The notes beneath the pieces are model-generated. The model was not told the DNA's origin and searched no databases. It was given only the letters and a program-made list of their open reading frames with translations. A stretch of DNA of 64,000 nt, from positions 3,519,421-3,583,420 of the forward strand of contig NZ_OZ244942.1 of the NCBI RefSeq assembly GCF_965222285.1, read 5' to 3'. The stretch is from Tepidicaulis sp002389665 (lineage in GTDB: Bacteria > Pseudomonadota > Alphaproteobacteria > Parvibaculales > Parvibaculaceae). The position numbers and the translations under genes are program-made. Below, one piece after another: positions 40,750 to 50,135 of this stretch. Numbering within the stretch: the first letter of the stretch is position 1; the number at the start of each line of letters is the position of its first letter.

Positions 40750-43563
40750 ATGTCCCCCAAAGCCGCAAAAGCTGCAGCGAAACCTGCCGACAAACCTGCC
40801 GCGCCCAGCGCTATCTCGGACCGTGAGGCGCTGACCGCCGAGCTTATCGGCTTTGCCGATCAGGGCGGCGATGAAATGGCGGTGCGCCGGCAGGTGGTGG
40901 ACCGGCTTCGGGGTGAGCTGAAAGCGGGCAGGGCGCTTTGCCGCGAGCGCCTGGAAGGCGGGACCTATAAGGGCCGGGCCTGCGCGAGCGCGCTGGCCGA
41001 GCTCATGGATAGCGTCATTATCTCGCTTTATGACTTTGCTACGGCCCGGGTCTTTCCCGTCGCCAATCCGTCGGAGGCCGAGCGTCTTGCCGTCGTGGCC
41101 GTGGGCGGCTATGGCCGGGGCACCATGGCGCCGGGCTCCGACGTCGATCTTCTCTTTTTGCTGCCGTACAAGCAGACCCCCTGGGGCGAGAGCCTTGTCG
41201 AATACATGCTCTACATCCTTTGGGACCTCGGGCTCAAAGTCGGCCATGCCACGCGCTCGGTCGATGAAAGCGTGCGCCTTTCCAAGGAAGACATGACGAT
41301 CCGCACCTCCATTCTCGAGGCGCGTTTTCTGATCGGCGAGCATAAGCTCTTCGAGGAACTGGAAGAGCGCTTCTTTAAAGACGTCGCCAAAGGCACGGCG
41401 GTGGAATTCGTCGAGGCGAAATTGGCCGAGCAGGACGAGCGCCATGAACGTTCCGGGCGCTCGCGCTATCTCGTCGAACCCAATGTGAAGGACGGCAAGG
41501 GCGGCCAGCGCGACATCCACACCATGTTCTGGATCGCCAAATATATCTATCAGCTCAAAAGCCCGAACGAGCTGGCCAAGGTCGGTATTTTCACGCGCCA
41601 GGAATTCAATGCGCTCGTGCGCGCGGATGATTTTCTCTGGGCCGTGCGCTGCATGCTGCATTTCCTCACGGGCCGGGCGGAAGAGCGCATCACGTTCGAC
41701 ATTCAGCCGGAACTTTCCCGCGTCCTCGGCTATCAGGGGCATGGCGGCCTGAAAGGCGTCGAGCGCTTCATGAAGCACTATTTTCTCGTCGCAAAAGATG
41801 TGGGCGATCTCACCCGCATTCTCTGCACGGTGCTCGAAGAGCAGGAGCAGAAGAAGAAGCCGGGCATCGGCCGCTTCATGCAGGCGCTGCGCCGCAAGAA
41901 GGACATTCAGGGCTTTGCGGTGGATAGGGGCCGGCTCACCGTCACCTCGGAGGATTTCTTCGAAAAAGACCCGGTCAATCTCATCCGGCTTTTTCATGTC
42001 GCTCAAGAACATGGGCTGCTCATTCACCCCGACGCGCTCAAACTCGTCACCCGCTCGCTGAAACTCGTGAAGGCCGAACTGCGCGCCGATGAAGAAGCGA
42101 ACCGGCTCTTCCTTGAAATCCTTTCAAGCCGCAAGGACCCGGAGCGCACCTTGCGCAAGATGAACGAGGTGGGCCTGCTCGGGAAATTCGTCACCGATTT
42201 CGGCCGCATCGTCGCGCTGATGCAGTTCAACATGTATCACCATTATACGGCGGACGAGCACTTGCTGCGGGCCATCGGTATTCTCTCCGAGATCGAGCGC
42301 GGGGAGCTTGCGGACGAACATCCGCTTGCCGCCGAGCTTTTTCAAAAGATCAATAACCGCAATGTGCTCTATGCGGCGATGTTCCTGCATGACATCGCCA
42401 AGGGCCGCCCGGAAGATCATTCGGAAGCCGGCGCGAAGATCGCCAAGAAGCTTTGCCCGCGTCTCGGCATGGGGCCCGGCGAAACGGAAACCGTCGCCTG
42501 GCTCGTCGAGAACCATCTCGTCATGTCCGATGTCGCCCAGAAGCGCGATCTTTCCGACCCCAAGACCTTGAAGGATTTCGCCGAGCTGGTGCAAAGCCCG
42601 GAGCGCTTGAAGCTTTTGGAAATCCTGACCGAGGCCGACATTCGCGCCGTGGGGCCGGGCACCTGGAACGGCTGGAAGAGCCAGCTTCTGCGCCAGCTTT
42701 ATTATGAAACCGACGCGGTGATGGGCGGCGAGCAGCAGATCAACCGCAAGCAGCGCATCGACCAATCCAAGGCGGAACTCGAAAAGGCTCTTGGCGACTG
42801 GCCGAAAACACGCCGGGAAAAATATTTTCGCCGCCACCCGGATTCTTATTGGCTCTCTTTCGATACCGCCACGCATCTGCGCCATGCGCAAATGATCCAT
42901 GAGGCCGCCGATAACGGTCTTGCCGTTTTCGCCCGGCCCGATCCGAAAAGCGATGCGACGGAGGTTACGCTTTATGCGCAGGACCATCCGGGTCTCTTCT
43001 CCCGCTTTGCCGGGGCGTGCGCTGCGGCGGGAACGGAAATTCTCGAAGCGAAGATTTTCACGACCCGCGACGGCATGGCGCTCGACACGCTTTGGGTGCA
43101 TGACGCGGAGATGGGTGCGATTTCAGAGCCGCGCCGTCTCAAAAGCCTGGAAGAGACGATCCGCAAGGTGCTCTCCGGCGACATTCTCGCACCCGATGCG
43201 ATCGAAAGCCGCTACAAGCGCCAAAAGCGGGTGGAAGCCTTCTCCATCAGCCCGCAAGTCTATATCGATAATCAGGGGTCGGACGAGTTTACCCTGATCG
43301 AGGTGAACGGTCTCGACAGGCCGGGGCTCCTTCATGCGCTTACCCGCACGATCTTCCATCTCGGCCTCACCATCGGCTCGGCCCAGGTCGCAACTTTCGG
43401 TGAGCGCGCGGTCGACGTTTTCTATGTGAAGGATCTCGTCGGCCACAAGGTGACAAATGCCAATAAGCTGAAAGCCGTCGAGCGCCATCTCATCGAAGCT
43501 TTGGAAGACCCGATGAAAAAAGCCCGTCCGCAAAAACAGAAAGACAAGCAAAGCGCTGCTTAG
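40750..43563 (+). CDS. glnD: Bifunctional [protein-PII] uridylyltransferase/uridylyl-removing enzyme
   Basis: GlnD senses glutamine and modifies PII proteins, controlling nitrogen assimilation. The 937-residue protein has the nucleotidyltransferase domain (VGGYGRGTMAPGSDVDLLF), a GlnD-type linker, an HD phosphohydrolase domain (MFLHDIAKGRPEDHSEAG, VENHLVMS) and two C-terminal ACT domains (LYAQDHPGLFSRFAGACAA and IEVNGLDRPGLLHALTRTI). Length and order are canonical. Confidence 0.97.
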   Translation: MSPKAAKAAAKPADKPAAPSAISDREALTAELIGFADQGGDEMAVRRQVVDRLRGELKAGRALCRERLEGGTYKGRACASALAELMDSVIISLYDFATARVFPVANPSEAERLAVVAVGGYGRGTMAPGSDVDLLFLLPYKQTPWGESLVEYMLYILWDLGLKVGHATRSVDESVRLSKEDMTIRTSILEARFLIGEHKLFEELEERFFKDVAKGTAVEFVEAKLAEQDERHERSGRSRYLVEPNVKDGKGGQRDIHTMFWIAKYIYQLKSPNELAKVGIFTRQEFNALVRADDFLWAVRCMLHFLTGRAEERITFDIQPELSRVLGYQGHGGLKGVERFMKHYFLVAKDVGDLTRILCTVLEEQEQKKKPGIGRFMQALRRKKDIQGFAVDRGRLTVTSEDFFEKDPVNLIRLFHVAQEHGLLIHPDALKLVTRSLKLVKAELRADEEANRLFLEILSSRKDPERTLRKMNEVGLLGKFVTDFGRIVALMQFNMYHHYTADEHLLRAIGILSEIERGELADEHPLAAELFQKINNRNVLYAAMFLHDIAKGRPEDHSEAGAKIAKKLCPRLGMGPGETETVAWLVENHLVMSDVAQKRDLSDPKTLKDFAELVQSPERLKLLEILTEADIRAVGPGTWNGWKSQLLRQLYYETDAVMGGEQQINRKQRIDQSKAELEKALGDWPKTRREKYFRRHPDSYWLSFDTATHLRHAQMIHEAADNGLAVFARPDPKSDATEVTLYAQDHPGLFSRFAGACAAAGTEILEAKIFTTRDGMALDTLWVHDAEMGAISEPRRLKSLEETIRKVLSGDILAPDAIESRYKRQKRVEAFSISPQVYIDNQGSDEFTLIEVNGLDRPGLLHALTRTIFHLGLTIGSAQVATFGERAVDVFYVKDLVGHKVTNANKLKAVERHLIEALEDPMKKARPQKQKDKQSAA

Positions 43564-43584
43564 GCTTTGCTGTCTTTCGTTTTC
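43540..43584 (+). terminator. Terminator overlapping the glnD stop codon
   Basis: AAAGACAAGCAAAGC pairs with GCTTTGCTGTCTTT (14 bp, one bulge), and the TAG stop of glnD lies in the loop; CGTTTTCCCTT follows. The hairpin's left arm is coding sequence for the last glnD codons. Confidence 0.7.
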
Positions 43585-43586
43585 CC

Positions 43587-43952
43587 TTACATAACCGGCC
43601 CGTAAAGCGGCGGCAGGCCGAAGGCCACATAGGCCTCGGTGCCCGCGCGCACGAAGGCGCTCACCAGCCAGTTGCAGGCGAAAACGCCGCCCGTCCAGAG
43701 CGCGGCGGTGAGAAGGGCAGGGCGCCTTGCGCGCTCTTCGCCCGTGTCGAAGTAAAGCGCGGCGAGCCCGGCAACGAGGCTCACTTCAAAGGCGGTCAAA
43801 AGGCACAGCGCGCGGATGAAGAAGGCAAGCTCGGCGGGCGCGGGCGCCTCGAAGCGCCGGGCGGTGTAAAGATAAAGCGCAAGACCCAGCCCCGTGGCGG
43901 CGGTCCGGTTATAGGCGGTCGGGTTTTGGGCAGGCGGCGGCGTAATCATCAT
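43587..43952 (-). CDS. Small membrane protein of unknown function
   Basis: A 121-residue protein with three probable membrane helices: around residues 20-30 (weak), 45-66 (IRALCLLTAFEVSLVAGLAAL) and 79-100 (LLTAALWTGGVFACNWLVSAF). I do not recognise a family. It is convergent with glnD and single; a T-tract terminator at 43987 isolates it from anything transcribed upstream. Codon use is like its neighbours, so it is likely a real gene. Confidence 0.55.
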   Translation of the reverse strand: MMITPPPAQNPTAYNRTAATGLGLALYLYTARRFEAPAPAELAFFIRALCLLTAFEVSLVAGLAALYFDTGEERARRPALLTAALWTGGVFACNWLVSAFVRAGTEAYVAFGLPPLYGPVM

Positions 43953-43986
43953 AACCTCTGTCAGAGCTGCAGCTCCGGCAGAGGCA

Positions 43987-44018
43987 CAAAAAAAGCCCCT
44001 ACCGGATGGATGGGGCTT
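43987..44018 (-). terminator. Minus-strand rho-independent terminator
   Basis: AAGCCCC-(12 bases)-GGGGCTT followed by TTTTTTT on the minus strand. It lies 35 bases upstream of the small membrane protein gene (43952), so it must end a different transcript. Confidence 0.75.
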
Positions 44019-44118
44019 GGCGGACGGATTTTCTCAGGCGTTTCAGCACGTCGAAACCTTCCTCCAGCCACATCGCGCGGTACCGCGGGTGATCGAATAT
44101 GTGGGTTTCTTGTGCATG
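43987..44118 (-). ncRNA. Candidate small transcript (sRNA or leaderless peptide)
   Basis: On the minus strand TTGACC (44153-44148), a 17-base spacer and TATTCC (44130-44125) precede a predicted start at about 44118. A strong terminator, AAGCCCC / GGGGCTT followed by seven T (44018-43988), ends it, giving about 130 nucleotides. An ATG lies at the predicted first bases (44117; 24 codons), and another frame encodes a coding-like stretch HPRYRAMWLEEGFDVLKRL ending inside the terminator stem. It could be an sRNA, a leaderless short gene or the remnant of a gene. Confidence 0.35.
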
Positions 44119-44393
44119 AGCGTGGGAATAGCCGGACCTGGATAAGAGGTCAATGCGCAGGCCGAGACTTTTCGTTCACGATGGACGCGCGGCGCGTCTT
44201 TATGCGCCTGCTGTGCCTGCCCGGTCACAGGACAATCTGTTAGATGGGCTGTTAGGTAAGGCCAAGGATAGTGCCTCCGGGCACGGTCATGTGCCTACCG
44301 CAAAACTGTTATCCCAATTCTGGCGCCAAATCCGAATCCGGCTATGCTGCGCGCAAAGCCATCAACGGCCCATCGAAGGGAAGAAGACCTGTC

Positions 44394-45941
44394 ATGAACC
44401 TGGCCCGCGCGGCCGCCACAGTTGGCGGCATGACCATGATCTCCCGCGTGTTGGGGTTCGTCCGGGATATCTTGATCGCAGGCTTCCTCGGCACGGGGCC
44501 GGTGGCGGATGCGTTTTTCGCCGCCTTCAAGTTTCCCAATCTCTTCCGCCGCCTTTTTGCCGAAGGCGCGTTCAATTCCGCCTTCGTGCCGCTCTTCGCC
44601 AAAAGGCTGGAAGGGGAGGGGCCGGACGCTGCCCGCCGTTTCGGGGAAGAGGCGCTGGCGGTGCTCCTGACGGCGCTGGTTCTCTTAACGGCGCTGGCCG
44701 AAATCGCCATGCCCTGGCTCATGTATGTGATCGCGCCGGGCTTTGCCGCCGATCCCGACAAGTTCGACATGGCGGTGCTCTTTACCCGCATCGCTTTTCC
44801 CTATCTCCTGTTCATGTCGCTCGTGGCGCTTTTCTCGGCGGTCTTGAACTCGCTCGGCCGTTTCATGGCCGCTGCCGCCGCGCCGATCCTCCTTAACATC
44901 GTGCTGGTCGGCGCCATTCTCATCGGCGCGCCTTATACGGACAATCCGGGCTATGTGCTCTCCTGGGGCGTGGCCATTGCGGGCATCGCGCAATTTCTCA
45001 TGCTGCTTTGGGCGGCAAAGCGCGCGGGCATGGCGCTCCATTTGCGCTGGCCCCGGCTGACCCCCGGTGTGCGCCGTCTTGTCCGCCTTGGCGTGCCCGG
45101 TGTCGTTTCGGGCGGCATTACCCAATTCAACCTGATGGTCGGCACCATCATCGCTTCGCTGCAGGCGGGCGCCATTTCCTGGCTCTATTACGCCGACCGT
45201 ATTTATCAGCTCCCCCTCGGCGTGGTGGGCATCGCCATCGGCATCGTGCTTCTGCCCGATCTTTCCCGCCGCCTGCGCGCCGAAGACGGGCCGGGGGCGA
45301 TGAATGTGCAAAACCGGGCGCTCGAATTCGCCATGCTGCTCACGCTGCCCGCTGCTGCCGCTCTTGCGGTGATCGCCGGGCCCATCATTCAGGTGCTTTT
45401 CGAGCGCGGCGCGTTTGACGCCGCCGACACCGAGGCAACGGCGCTGGCGCTCGGGGCTTATGCATTCGGCCTGCCCGCCTTCGTGCTCATCAAAGTGTTC
45501 TCCCCCGGCTTTTTCGCCCGCGAGGATACGGTGACGCCCATGCGCTATGCCGCGATCGGCATCGGCGTGAATATCGCAGGCTCGCTCGCGCTCTTTTATC
45601 TCATCGGCTTTGTCGGCATTGCGCTCGCCACCACGCTCTCGGCCTGGGTGAATGCAGGGCTTTTGGGGTGGCGCTTGCGCGCGCTCGGTCATTTTAAGGC
45701 CGATGCCCGGCTGAAAAAGCGCCTGCCGCTTTTGGCGCTGGCCTGCGCACTGATGAGCGGCGCGCTTTATTTCGGCGCGGGGCTCGCCGCGCCTTATCTC
45801 ACGGGGCCCTTGCCGGTGAAGGTGCTGGCACTCGGCGCGCTCGTTGCGGGCGGGGCAGGGCTCTTTGCGGCGTTCTGCCAGCTCACCGGCGCCATGACCT
45901 GGGGCGAGTTCCGCCGGGGCTTTCAGCGCCGGGCCGCTTGA
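44394..45941 (+). CDS. murJ: Lipid II flippase MurJ
   Basis: MurJ (MviN) moves lipid II across the inner membrane for peptidoglycan synthesis. The 515-residue protein has about 14 hydrophobic helices and the family motifs SRVLGFVRDILIAGFLG, FPNLFRRLFAEGAFNSAFVP and LYYADRIYQLPLGVVGIAIG, plus FFAREDTVTPM. ATG 44394 follows GAAGGGAAGAAG; the frame is open 41 codons upstream without support. In alphaproteobacteria glnD-murJ-trpS is a common order, as here. Confidence 0.96.
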   Translation: MNLARAAATVGGMTMISRVLGFVRDILIAGFLGTGPVADAFFAAFKFPNLFRRLFAEGAFNSAFVPLFAKRLEGEGPDAARRFGEEALAVLLTALVLLTALAEIAMPWLMYVIAPGFAADPDKFDMAVLFTRIAFPYLLFMSLVALFSAVLNSLGRFMAAAAAPILLNIVLVGAILIGAPYTDNPGYVLSWGVAIAGIAQFLMLLWAAKRAGMALHLRWPRLTPGVRRLVRLGVPGVVSGGITQFNLMVGTIIASLQAGAISWLYYADRIYQLPLGVVGIAIGIVLLPDLSRRLRAEDGPGAMNVQNRALEFAMLLTLPAAAALAVIAGPIIQVLFERGAFDAADTEATALALGAYAFGLPAFVLIKVFSPGFFAREDTVTPMRYAAIGIGVNIAGSLALFYLIGFVGIALATTLSAWVNAGLLGWRLRALGHFKADARLKKRLPLLALACALMSGALYFGAGLAAPYLTGPLPVKVLALGALVAGGAGLFAAFCQLTGAMTWGEFRRGFQRRAA

Positions 45942-46050
45942 GGAAGGCCGCATCTCTTGCCACACCCCTTGCCACTGGCGGGCAAAGAGGCGATAACCCG
46001 CCCGGATTTCGATGACTTTCCGCGCGCCCGCGCCTATTGGAGCCAGCTTG

Positions 46051-47064
46051 ATGGAAGCGCCCGCCAACCGTGTCTTTTCCGGCGTTCAGCCGACCGGCAA
46101 TCTGCATCTGGGGAATTATCTCGGGGCGATCCGCCATTTCGTGAACCTGCAGGACACCCATGAATGCGTTTACTGCGTCGTAGATATGCATGCGATCACG
46201 GTCTGGCAGGACCCGGCCGAGCTGGCCGCCAATACGCGCGAAGTGGCCGCTGCCTATATCGCTGCCGGTATCGACGCGGAAAAGCACATCATTTTCAACC
46301 AGTCGAAAGTGTCGGCCCATGCCGAGCTGACCTGGATCCTGAACTGTGTGGCGCGGATCGGCTGGCTGAACCGCATGACCCAGTTCAAGGAAAAGGCGGG
46401 CAAGCACCGCGAGAACGCGTCCGTCGGCCTTTACACCTATCCCGTGCTCATGGCCGCCGACATTCTGGCTTATAGGGCGACCCATGTGCCGGTGGGCGAT
46501 GACCAGAAACAGCATCTGGAACTTGCCCGCGACATTGCGCAGAAATTCAACAACGACTTTCTGGGCGAGGGAGAAGTGTTCTTCCCGCAGCCCGAACCTT
46601 TGATCATGGGCCCGGCAACACGCGTCATGTCGCTGCGCGACGGTTCTAAGAAAATGTCGAAATCGGACGCCTCCGACATGGCCCGCATCACGCTGACCGA
46701 CACGGCGGATGACATCGCCAAAAAGATCAAGAAGGCGAAAACCGATCCCGAGCCCCTGCCGGAAAATGTCGAGGGGCTGAAAGAGCGCCCGGAAGCGGAC
46801 AATCTCGTCGGCATCTATGCCGCGCTTGCCGGCATGGACAAAGCCGCCGTCATCGCCGAATTCGGCGGCAAGGGCTTCGGCACGTTCAAACCGGCGCTTG
46901 CCGAACTTGCAGCGGAAAAACTTGCCCCGCTTACCGGCGAAATGGCGCGCCTCAAGGCTGATCCGGCTTATCTCGACAGCGTGCTGGAAAAAGGCGCCGA
47001 GCGGGCCCGCGCCATGACCGAGCCGGTGATGGCGCAAGTGCGCCGGATCGTCGGCTTTATCTGA
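46051..47064 (+). CDS. trpS: Tryptophan-tRNA ligase
   Basis: The 337-residue class I aminoacyl-tRNA synthetase carries RVFSGVQPTGNLHLGNYLGA, in which GNLHLGN holds the HIGH-like motif (HLGN), and a KMSKS loop in GSKKMSKSD. The tryptophan site is seen in YPVLMAADILAY and VGDDQKQHLELARD. Start 46051 follows GGAG; a 13-codon extension upstream lacks a good site. Confidence 0.97.
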   Translation: MEAPANRVFSGVQPTGNLHLGNYLGAIRHFVNLQDTHECVYCVVDMHAITVWQDPAELAANTREVAAAYIAAGIDAEKHIIFNQSKVSAHAELTWILNCVARIGWLNRMTQFKEKAGKHRENASVGLYTYPVLMAADILAYRATHVPVGDDQKQHLELARDIAQKFNNDFLGEGEVFFPQPEPLIMGPATRVMSLRDGSKKMSKSDASDMARITLTDTADDIAKKIKKAKTDPEPLPENVEGLKERPEADNLVGIYAALAGMDKAAVIAEFGGKGFGTFKPALAELAAEKLAPLTGEMARLKADPAYLDSVLEKGAERARAMTEPVMAQVRRIVGFI

Positions 47065-47158
47065 TAGGCTGGGTGCTTCCTCAGGCCATACCCGGCCTTG
47101 CTTGACCTTCCCGCGGCCAATTCCCATCTTTGAGCATGGGAATGAAAGGATGAGATTC

Positions 47159-48190
47159 ATGGGTTTGCGCGAGCGTTTTTCCGATTTTGGCGACAGAATG
47201 CGTCATAAATGGATGTATCGGCGCAGCTCCCTGCCGGGTCTGAAAACCCCGAAGCCCGATTGGCAGAAGATGAAGACAAGCGGCTGGCTGCGCAAAAGCC
47301 TCGCCATCTTCGCCGTCCTTCTCGTCCTTTATTATATCGGCGGCGCTTTCCTCATTCACGACATCGAAGACGATGTGGATTTTCGTCCGCCTGCGGAAGA
47401 TATGACCGATGGCGGCTCCAAGGCCGTCGCCATGATGGCCGCGCTCATTCAGCGCGAGGTGAACGACAAGCGCTGGACGGCGAACGATCCTTTCTTCATT
47501 CCAAGCGTGCTGCTCGACAATATGCCCAATTACCAGACGGGCGTGATGTCGGCGCTGGCCCGTTTCTCCTTCGAGCTGACGGACCAGCTCGGGCGCTTGC
47601 GTGGCTCGAGCCAGGCCGATGCGGACCTTTCGAAGGTGAGCGGCCTTCTGCAATATCCCGCCGAAACCTGGATCTGGGACCCGGCGGTCTCGCTCTGGCC
47701 GCGGGCCAGCGCGGAAAGCCAGTACCGCGACGCGCGCCGCGCGCTTCTCAGCTATAACAGCCGCCTGGCGGCGGGTGAGGCGGTGTTCGACCGCCGCTCC
47801 GACAACCTTCTCTCGACGCTGGACCGGATCGCCTCGGATATCGGTTCTTCTTCCTCCGCGCTCGACACGGCGGTGGACGATCCCGCGCTCTTCATCGATT
47901 TCGGCGCCGATGACACGTTCTATAATGTGAAGGGCCAGCTTTACGCCTATTACCTGATCCTCTCCGCGCTGCGCGAAGATTTTGCGCCGGTCATCGAAGA
48001 GCGCGGCCTCGACCAGCCCTGGGCGGAAATGCTGACCTCTTTCAGGAAAGCCGCCCTTCTGGACCCGCTGGTCGTGACGAACGGCGCGCCTGACGGCGTC
48101 ATCGTGCCTAACCATCTGGCCGCGCAGGGTTTTTACCTTCTCAGGGCGCGCACGCAGCTGCGCGAAATCACCAACATTCTCTTGAAGTAA
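47159..48190 (+). CDS. DUF2333 family protein
   Basis: A 343-residue protein with a basic N-terminal 45 residues, a single membrane helix (LRKSLAIFAVLLVLYYIGGAF) and a large C-terminal domain rich in DUF2333 features (MMAALIQREVNDKRWTANDP and FFIPSVLLDNMPNYQTG). Probably anchored in the inner membrane with the C-terminus in the periplasm. Function unknown. The start is taken at ATG 47159, nine bases after GAAAGG; ATG 47150 is too close to it. Confidence 0.85.
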   Translation: MGLRERFSDFGDRMRHKWMYRRSSLPGLKTPKPDWQKMKTSGWLRKSLAIFAVLLVLYYIGGAFLIHDIEDDVDFRPPAEDMTDGGSKAVAMMAALIQREVNDKRWTANDPFFIPSVLLDNMPNYQTGVMSALARFSFELTDQLGRLRGSSQADADLSKVSGLLQYPAETWIWDPAVSLWPRASAESQYRDARRALLSYNSRLAAGEAVFDRRSDNLLSTLDRIASDIGSSSSALDTAVDDPALFIDFGADDTFYNVKGQLYAYYLILSALREDFAPVIEERGLDQPWAEMLTSFRKAALLDPLVVTNGAPDGVIVPNHLAAQGFYLLRARTQLREITNILLK

Positions 48191-48241
48191 TCGGCGATCA
48201 AAATTCTTGCCGGATCGCGCGGCCCAAGGCAGCATGATTTC

Positions 48242-48766
48242 ATGAATACAAAAGACATGCCCGGCGCCGCTCCGGAAGGAGAGAGCGCGCAAGAAAGCGC
48301 CAGCGCCATGCGCAAGTTTCTCGTCGTCGTGGACGGCACGCCTGAAAGCGAGGTCGCGCTGCAATTCGCCGCCCGCCGGGCGCTGCATACGGGCGGGGTG
48401 GTGACGCTGCTCGCCATTCTCGAGCCCGGCGATTTTCAGCACTGGCTCGGCGTGGAAAGCATCATGCGCGAGGAAGCGCGCCAGGAGGCCGAGGCCGTGC
48501 TGCACCGCCTCGCAGCCCAGGTGAACGAGCAGACCGGCCGTTTTCCCGAGCTTGTCATCCGCGAAGGCAAAAAGGCCGAACAGCTCAAGCAGCTCATCGG
48601 CGAGGACCGCTCGATCGCCATTCTCGTGCTCGCCGCGGGCACGGGCAAAGAGGGGCCGGGCCCGCTGGTTTCGCTGGTTGCGGCGGCCTCGGACAACGCT
48701 TTTCCGATCCCCGTCACCGTTGTGCCGGGCAATCTGACGCAAGAACAGCTCGAAGCGCTTGCTTGA
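48242..48766 (+). CDS. Universal stress protein (UspA family)
   Basis: A 174-residue cytoplasmic protein with the Usp fold: KFLVVVDGTPESEVALQFAA at the start, VTLLAILEPG, and IAILVLAAGTGKEGPGPLVS, in which the usual ATP-binding G-x2-G-x9-G(S/T) motif is only partly kept. Role probably in stress response; specific function unknown. It lies between the DUF2333 gene and nfu on the same strand. Confidence 0.85.
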   Translation: MNTKDMPGAAPEGESAQESASAMRKFLVVVDGTPESEVALQFAARRALHTGGVVTLLAILEPGDFQHWLGVESIMREEARQEAEAVLHRLAAQVNEQTGRFPELVIREGKKAEQLKQLIGEDRSIAILVLAAGTGKEGPGPLVSLVAAASDNAFPIPVTVVPGNLTQEQLEALA

Positions 48767-48856
48767 AACCCGCTCTCTTTTGGGCCATCTAAGGCATGGG
48801 CCCCGAGCGGCCTTGGAAACGGACGTAAGTCCTTAACCCCAAAAAGGTTTTTAGCG

Positions 48857-49417
48857 ATGTTTATCCAGACCGAATCGACCCCCAATCCCGCCACGCTGAA
48901 GTTTCTGCCGGGCCGGGACGTGCTGGGTGAGGGGCAGGCCGCCGATTTCCCGAATGCAGAAGCAGCGGGGCGCTCGCCGCTCGCCGCCCGTCTCTTCGAA
49001 ATCGAAGGCGTGACGGGTGTCTTTTACGGCGCCGATTTCATCACCGTCACGAAGCAGGATGCGGAATGGCAGCACATCAAGCCGGCTATTCTCGGCGCCA
49101 TCATGGAGCATTTCACCTCCGGCGCGCCGCTTCTGGAAAGCGGGGCTGAAGAGCCTGCCGTGCCGCAGGCCAATTACACTGAAGAAGAAGCGGAGATCGT
49201 CGATCAGATCATCGAGCTTCTGGAAACGCGGGTGCGCCCGGTCGTCGCTCAAGATGGCGGCGATATCACCTTCCGCGGCTATGACAGCGGCGTCGTGCTT
49301 TTGAACATGCAAGGCGCCTGCGCCGGTTGCCCAGCCTCGACCCAGACGCTGAAAAACGGCGTTGAAAACATGCTGCGCCACTATGTGCCGGAAGTAACGG
49401 AAGTGCGCGCGGTCTGA
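48857..49417 (+). CDS. NifU family Fe-S cluster carrier (Nfu type)
   Basis: The 186-residue protein has an N-terminal Nfu domain (MFIQTESTPNPATLKFLPG) and a C-terminal NifU-like domain with the cluster motif CAGC (Cys155, Cys158) inside GACAGCPAS. Nfu proteins deliver [4Fe-4S] clusters to targets such as lipoyl synthase or MiaB, which is encoded nearby. It precedes tsaB by 19 bases. Confidence 0.95.
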   Translation: MFIQTESTPNPATLKFLPGRDVLGEGQAADFPNAEAAGRSPLAARLFEIEGVTGVFYGADFITVTKQDAEWQHIKPAILGAIMEHFTSGAPLLESGAEEPAVPQANYTEEEAEIVDQIIELLETRVRPVVAQDGGDITFRGYDSGVVLLNMQGACAGCPASTQTLKNGVENMLRHYVPEVTEVRAV

Positions 49418-49436
49418 CCCCGCCCCGCTGCACGGC

Positions 49437-50135
49437 ATGCGCATGAACATTCTCGGCCTCGATACGGCCCAGCCGGCCTGTTCCGCCGCTCTTCTGATGG
49501 AGGGCGGCGCTCTTTTCGCGCGCTTTGAAGAAATGACGAAAGGCCATGCCGAAGCCCTTGCCCCGATGGCGGAGGCAGTTCTGGAAGAGGCGGGGATCGT
49601 CCCCGCCGATCTCGATCTTATCGCCGTCACCATCGGCCCCGGCACTTTTACCGGCACGCGCGTCGCGCTCTCATTTGCCCGCGGCCTCGGCGCGGCGCTG
49701 CGTCTGCCCGTTCTGGGCCTCACCTCGCTCGAGGTGCTGGCGGAACCTGCCCTAGCGCGCGAGGGCGAACTTATCGCCGCCTCTTTCGATGCCAGGCGCG
49801 GGGAAATCTATTTGCAGCTTTTCGAAACGGACCTGACCCCCGCCAGCGCCCCGGCGCTGGCAAAGTTGGACGGGCTGACGCTGCCCGGCGACCTGTCGGG
49901 CCGCCCGCTTTGCCTTGTCGGCACAGGCTCGGCGTTGCTTGCCGAGGCATTGGAAGATAGCCACGCGCTTCGTGCTTCAGGCGCCCCGGCCTTGCCGCAG
50001 GCCGCTGCCGCCGCGCGCCTTGCCAAGGCGCATGTGGCCCGCGCCGGGCTGCCCGCCCTCGGGGCCCCGCCCGAACCGCTTTACCTGCGCGAGGCCGATG
50101 CCAAGCTGCCCAAGGCCGGCGGGGCGCTCCGATGA
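49437..50135 (+). CDS. tsaB: tRNA threonylcarbamoyladenosine biosynthesis protein TsaB
   Basis: TsaB partners TsaD and TsaE in making t6A37 on tRNA. The 232-residue protein has the ASKHA-type motifs ILGLDTAQPACSAAL at the start and TIGPGTFTGTRVALSFARGL in the middle. ATG 49437 or 49443 could start it; neither has a clear ribosome site. The last four bases overlap rimI (ATGA), the usual tsaB-rimI coupling. Confidence 0.94.
   Translation: MRMNILGLDTAQPACSAALLMEGGALFARFEEMTKGHAEALAPMAEAVLEEAGIVPADLDLIAVTIGPGTFTGTRVALSFARGLGAALRLPVLGLTSLEVLAEPALAREGELIAASFDARRGEIYLQLFETDLTPASAPALAKLDGLTLPGDLSGRPLCLVGTGSALLAEALEDSHALRASGAPALPQAAAAARLAKAHVARAGLPALGAPPEPLYLREADAKLPKAGGALR

Larger units (their letters stand above)
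43953..44393. other. Intergenic region upstream of murJ
   Basis: These 441 bases contain a minus-strand T-tract terminator (43987-44018) and a matching promoter-like pair (44125-44153), which together suggest a short transcript described separately. The murJ ribosome site GAAGGGAAGAAG is at the right end. No ORF in this gap is convincing. Confidence 0.4.

Noticed and set aside
47081..48742. Minus-strand ORF of 553 codons opposite DUF2333 and UspA genes
   Set aside because: It spans two real genes and their gap and has the His/Arg-rich composition of antisense frames.
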